From Kitasatospora sp. NBC_01287 (GTDB lineage: Bacteria; Actinomycetota; Actinomycetes; Streptomycetales; Streptomycetaceae), in contig NZ_JAPEPB010000001.1 of assembly GCF_026340565.1 (NCBI RefSeq), positions 4,812,501 through 4,876,500 on the forward strand: 64,000 bases of DNA, written 5' to 3'. Of this stretch, positions 62,539-64,000 are shown in pieces. How positions within the stretch are numbered: position 1 is the first letter of the stretch; every line of letters starts with the position of its first letter. The notes under the pieces are model-generated. The model searched no databases. It saw only the letters and a program-made list of their open reading frames with translations, and had not been told where the DNA came from. The position numbers and the translations under genes were made by a program.

Positions 62539-63533
62539 GCGGCCAGACCGGCCGCGGTGGGGTGCCACACCGTCCCGTCGGCCGCCGCCAACTGCTCGGC
62601 CAGGGTGCGCAGCGCCTCGCCGCAGGCGGCGAACGCGGCGCGGCAGCGGGCCGGTTCGGCGCGGTAGTGCTCGTGCGGGCGCACCGCCAGGTGCGGTTCG
62701 ATCGACCAGTGGCCCTGGTAGCCGGTGTCGAGCAGCAGCCGCAGGCAGTCGGCGACGGCCGCCTCGCCCGCGCCCGGCAGGGTGTAGGTCACCCCGGCCG
62801 GGCCGCCGGTCGCGTCCTTGACCTGGACGTGCTTCACATAGGGTGCCAGCGTGCGCAGTTGGTCGAGCGAACGGTAGCCGTAGGCGGCGCCGTTGCCGGT
62901 GTCGAAGAGGAAGCCGAAGGCCTCGGGGCCTGCGGCCTCCAGCAGTCGCAGCGCGCGCCCGGCGTCCGCGCCGGCCCAGCCGGAGCAGTTCTCGTGCAGC
63001 AGGACCAGGCCCCGGTCGGCCGCGTGCTTGGCCAGCACCCGGGTGCGGCGCAGCACTTCGCGCTCCCAGGCGACCTCGGTCAGGCCGTCGTTGGGGTAGG
63101 ACATGATCCGCAGGTAGCGGGTGCCGAGCACCGCGCAGCGGTCGGCGAGCACCGTGAGATCGGCCAGCTCCTGGTCCAGGTCGCAGCTGATCGGGCGGGA
63201 CCAGCCGCCGATCCGGGAGGCGACCACCGGCACGGCCAGGCCGGCCTCGGCGATCCGGGCGGCGGCGCGGGCGAAGGCCGGGCCGTTCAGCAGCTCCAGC
63301 GGCTGGCCGTCGATGGTGCGCAACTCGATGGACTGCCAGCCGAGTTCGCGGGTCGCGGCGAGCTGTCCCGCGAGGTCGACGGCGGCCTCGTCGGCGATCC
63401 CGCAGTAGTCGATCCGGCGCCGGGTCCCGCGCTCGACGCCGGGGGGCGAGTGGCCGGTGGAGGGCAGCCGGGACAGTTCGGTGGTGGCCGGTCGGGACAG
63501 TTCGGTGGACGGCCGGGACAGTTCAGTGGACAC
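62532..63533 (-). CDS. Sugar-phosphate isomerase/epimerase (xylose-isomerase-like TIM barrel)
   Basis: A 333-residue AP-endonuclease-2-type TIM barrel. Metal-site residues are seen in VLLHENCSGWAGADAGRALR (Glu), FGFLFDTGNGAAYGY (Asp), YVKHVQVKDATG (His, Lys/Asp) and GHWSIEPHL (Glu). The first 25 residues are an odd repeat, STELSRP/STELSRP/TTELSRL, encoded by GAACTGTCC-containing units, and the barrel begins only at RRIDYCGIADEAAVD. No later start codon is available before the barrel, so the repeat is apparently translated. It overlaps the upstream partial gene by 11 bases. Substrate unknown. Confidence 0.85.
   Translation of the reverse strand: MSTELSRPSTELSRPATTELSRLPSTGHSPPGVERGTRRRIDYCGIADEAAVDLAGQLAATRELGWQSIELRTIDGQPLELLNGPAFARAAARIAEAGLAVPVVASRIGGWSRPISCDLDQELADLTVLADRCAVLGTRYLRIMSYPNDGLTEVAWEREVLRRTRVLAKHAADRGLVLLHENCSGWAGADAGRALRLLEAAGPEAFGFLFDTGNGAAYGYRSLDQLRTLAPYVKHVQVKDATGGPAGVTYTLPGAGEAAVADCLRLLLDTGYQGHWSIEPHLAVRPHEHYRAEPARCRAAFAACGEALRTLAEQLAAADGTVWHPTAAGLAAC
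63470..63533 (-). repeat. Short imperfect tandem repeat at the isomerase N-terminus
   Basis: Three copies of a roughly 24-base unit containing CCGAACTGTCCCGG encode the S/T-T-E-L-S-R-P/L repeats at residues 2-22 of the isomerase. Confidence 0.7.
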
Positions 63534-64000
63534 AGGACAACTCCCGTTCGGTCGAGCTCTCGCGGTTCAGCAGCAGGTCGGCGCCGCTGAGGCGCTTGGC
63601 CTCGCTCAGCAGGCGCACCGCCCGGACGTGTCCGTCGAACTCGGCCTCGGGCGGCAGCGGGCCGAGCAGGAAGCGGCGGTAGGCGCGGGTCAGGTAGCTG
63701 CCGAGCGCGTCGTCCGGGAAGACCTCCCGGCTGTTCAGCCGCCGTCCGGTCAGGCGCAGTTGGGCGTACTCGTCGTCGGAGCTGCCGGGGAAGTGGCCGG
63801 TCGCGGTGCCGCGCGCGAAGCGCAGCGTGATCCGGCGCTCGCGGACCGGCGAGGTCAGGTCGGAGACGATCTCGGTGCGCGCCCCGCCCCGGTGGGCCAG
63901 TTCGAGCCGGGCGCCGCCGAGCATCGGGCGGACCTCGGAGCCGACCCGCAGATCGTGCCAGTGGGCCGCGGTGACCTCCGCGTCGCCGCCCAGCAGCAGG
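63523..64000 (-). CDS. Probable Gfo/Idh/MocA-type oxidoreductase, C-terminal part (runs off the window)
   Basis: The frame is open at the right edge. The codons before the ATG at 63924 read as protein (LLLGGDAEVTAAHWHDLRVG), so that ATG is internal. The visible 158 residues are a mixed alpha/beta C-terminal domain with TLRFARGTATGHFPGSSDDE, SREVFPDDALGSYLTRAYRR and HVRAVRLLSEAKRLSG. The last phrase and the domain style resemble the C-terminal part of sugar dehydrogenase-like Gfo/Idh/MocA proteins. It is the most upstream visible gene of the operon. The N-terminal Rossmann part would decide the family. Confidence 0.5.
   Translation of the reverse strand, partial: LLLGGDAEVTAAHWHDLRVGSEVRPMLGGARLELAHRGGARTEIVSDLTSPVRERRITLRFARGTATGHFPGSSDDEYAQLRLTGRRLNSREVFPDDALGSYLTRAYRRFLLGPLPPEAEFDGHVRAVRLLSEAKRLSGADLLLNRESSTERELSCVH

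Overview
The window is very GC-rich actinobacterial chromosome. Many GTG starts, near-total G/C at third codon positions, LAxTG-type sortase substrates, leaderless '-10 box then ATG' genes, group 3 (SigF/SigB-like) sigma factors, SpoIIE-type phosphatases and mostly CCA-less tRNA genes point to Streptomycetaceae (Streptomyces, Kitasatospora or a close relative). I see no phage, insertion sequence, CRISPR array or rRNA. It reads as ordinary chromosome with one conspicuous polysaccharide locus and one uncharacterised metabolic operon.

Layout. 1-7.4 kb: end of a pentapeptide-repeat gene, two GNAT acetyltransferases, a sortase-anchored Ser-rich surface protein, a GT-C-like membrane protein, an aquaporin-family channel, and a rhodanese convergent with a GlxA-type regulator. 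7.6-14.3 kb: aminopeptidase P, a SpoIIE-type phosphatase with altered metal ligands, a DNA primase/polymerase-like protein, a SEC-C protein and an HATPase anti-sigma-like protein. 14.6-19.2 kb: glycerophosphodiesterase, a CytX-type permease behind a TPP riboswitch, and an HtrA-like protease. 19.2-24.9 kb: tRNA-Ser(UGA), membrane and secreted proteins, a GlcD-like FAD oxidoreductase, a DUF1906 protein and a SnoaL-like protein. 25-31 kb: LysR/quinone-reductase and TetR/FAD-monooxygenase divergent pairs, each with a clear palindrome, then an acyl-CoA synthetase. 31.1-37.2 kb: a very large PAS/kinase-like/receiver protein, tRNA-Ser(GCU), two identical tRNA-Arg(ACG) genes, and an MFS/ArsR divergent pair. 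37.2-43.8 kb: a GEVED/Ig-like surface protein with a 30-bp tandem repeat, a coupled SPFH + NlpC/P60 pair, an aldo/keto reductase and a 65-residue membrane protein.

43.9-54.0 kb (all minus strand) is the most interesting part. It is a run of eight genes, several with 4-base start/stop overlaps: a secreted CE4-like deacetylase, a PelF-like GT4 glycosyltransferase, a polytopic membrane protein, a LegB-type 4,6-dehydratase, a sugar nucleotidyltransferase, an NAD epimerase, a spherulin-4-like protein and a GH114 lipoprotein. Together these could make, polymerise, export, deacetylate and trim an amino-sugar exopolysaccharide with partial analogy to Pel. The polymerase and export parts differ from canonical pel loci.

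54.4-58.2 kb: a Tyr phosphatase, two tandem paralogous group 3 sigma factors, a Dabb protein and a 54-residue membrane protein. 58.6-64.0 kb: a tightly overlapping minus-strand operon (partial probable Gfo/Idh/MocA protein, TIM-barrel isomerase, M20 hydrolase, Ldh-family oxidoreductase, Gfo/Idh/MocA oxidoreductase, DUF6917) that runs off the right edge. Its pathway is not recognisable from sequence alone.
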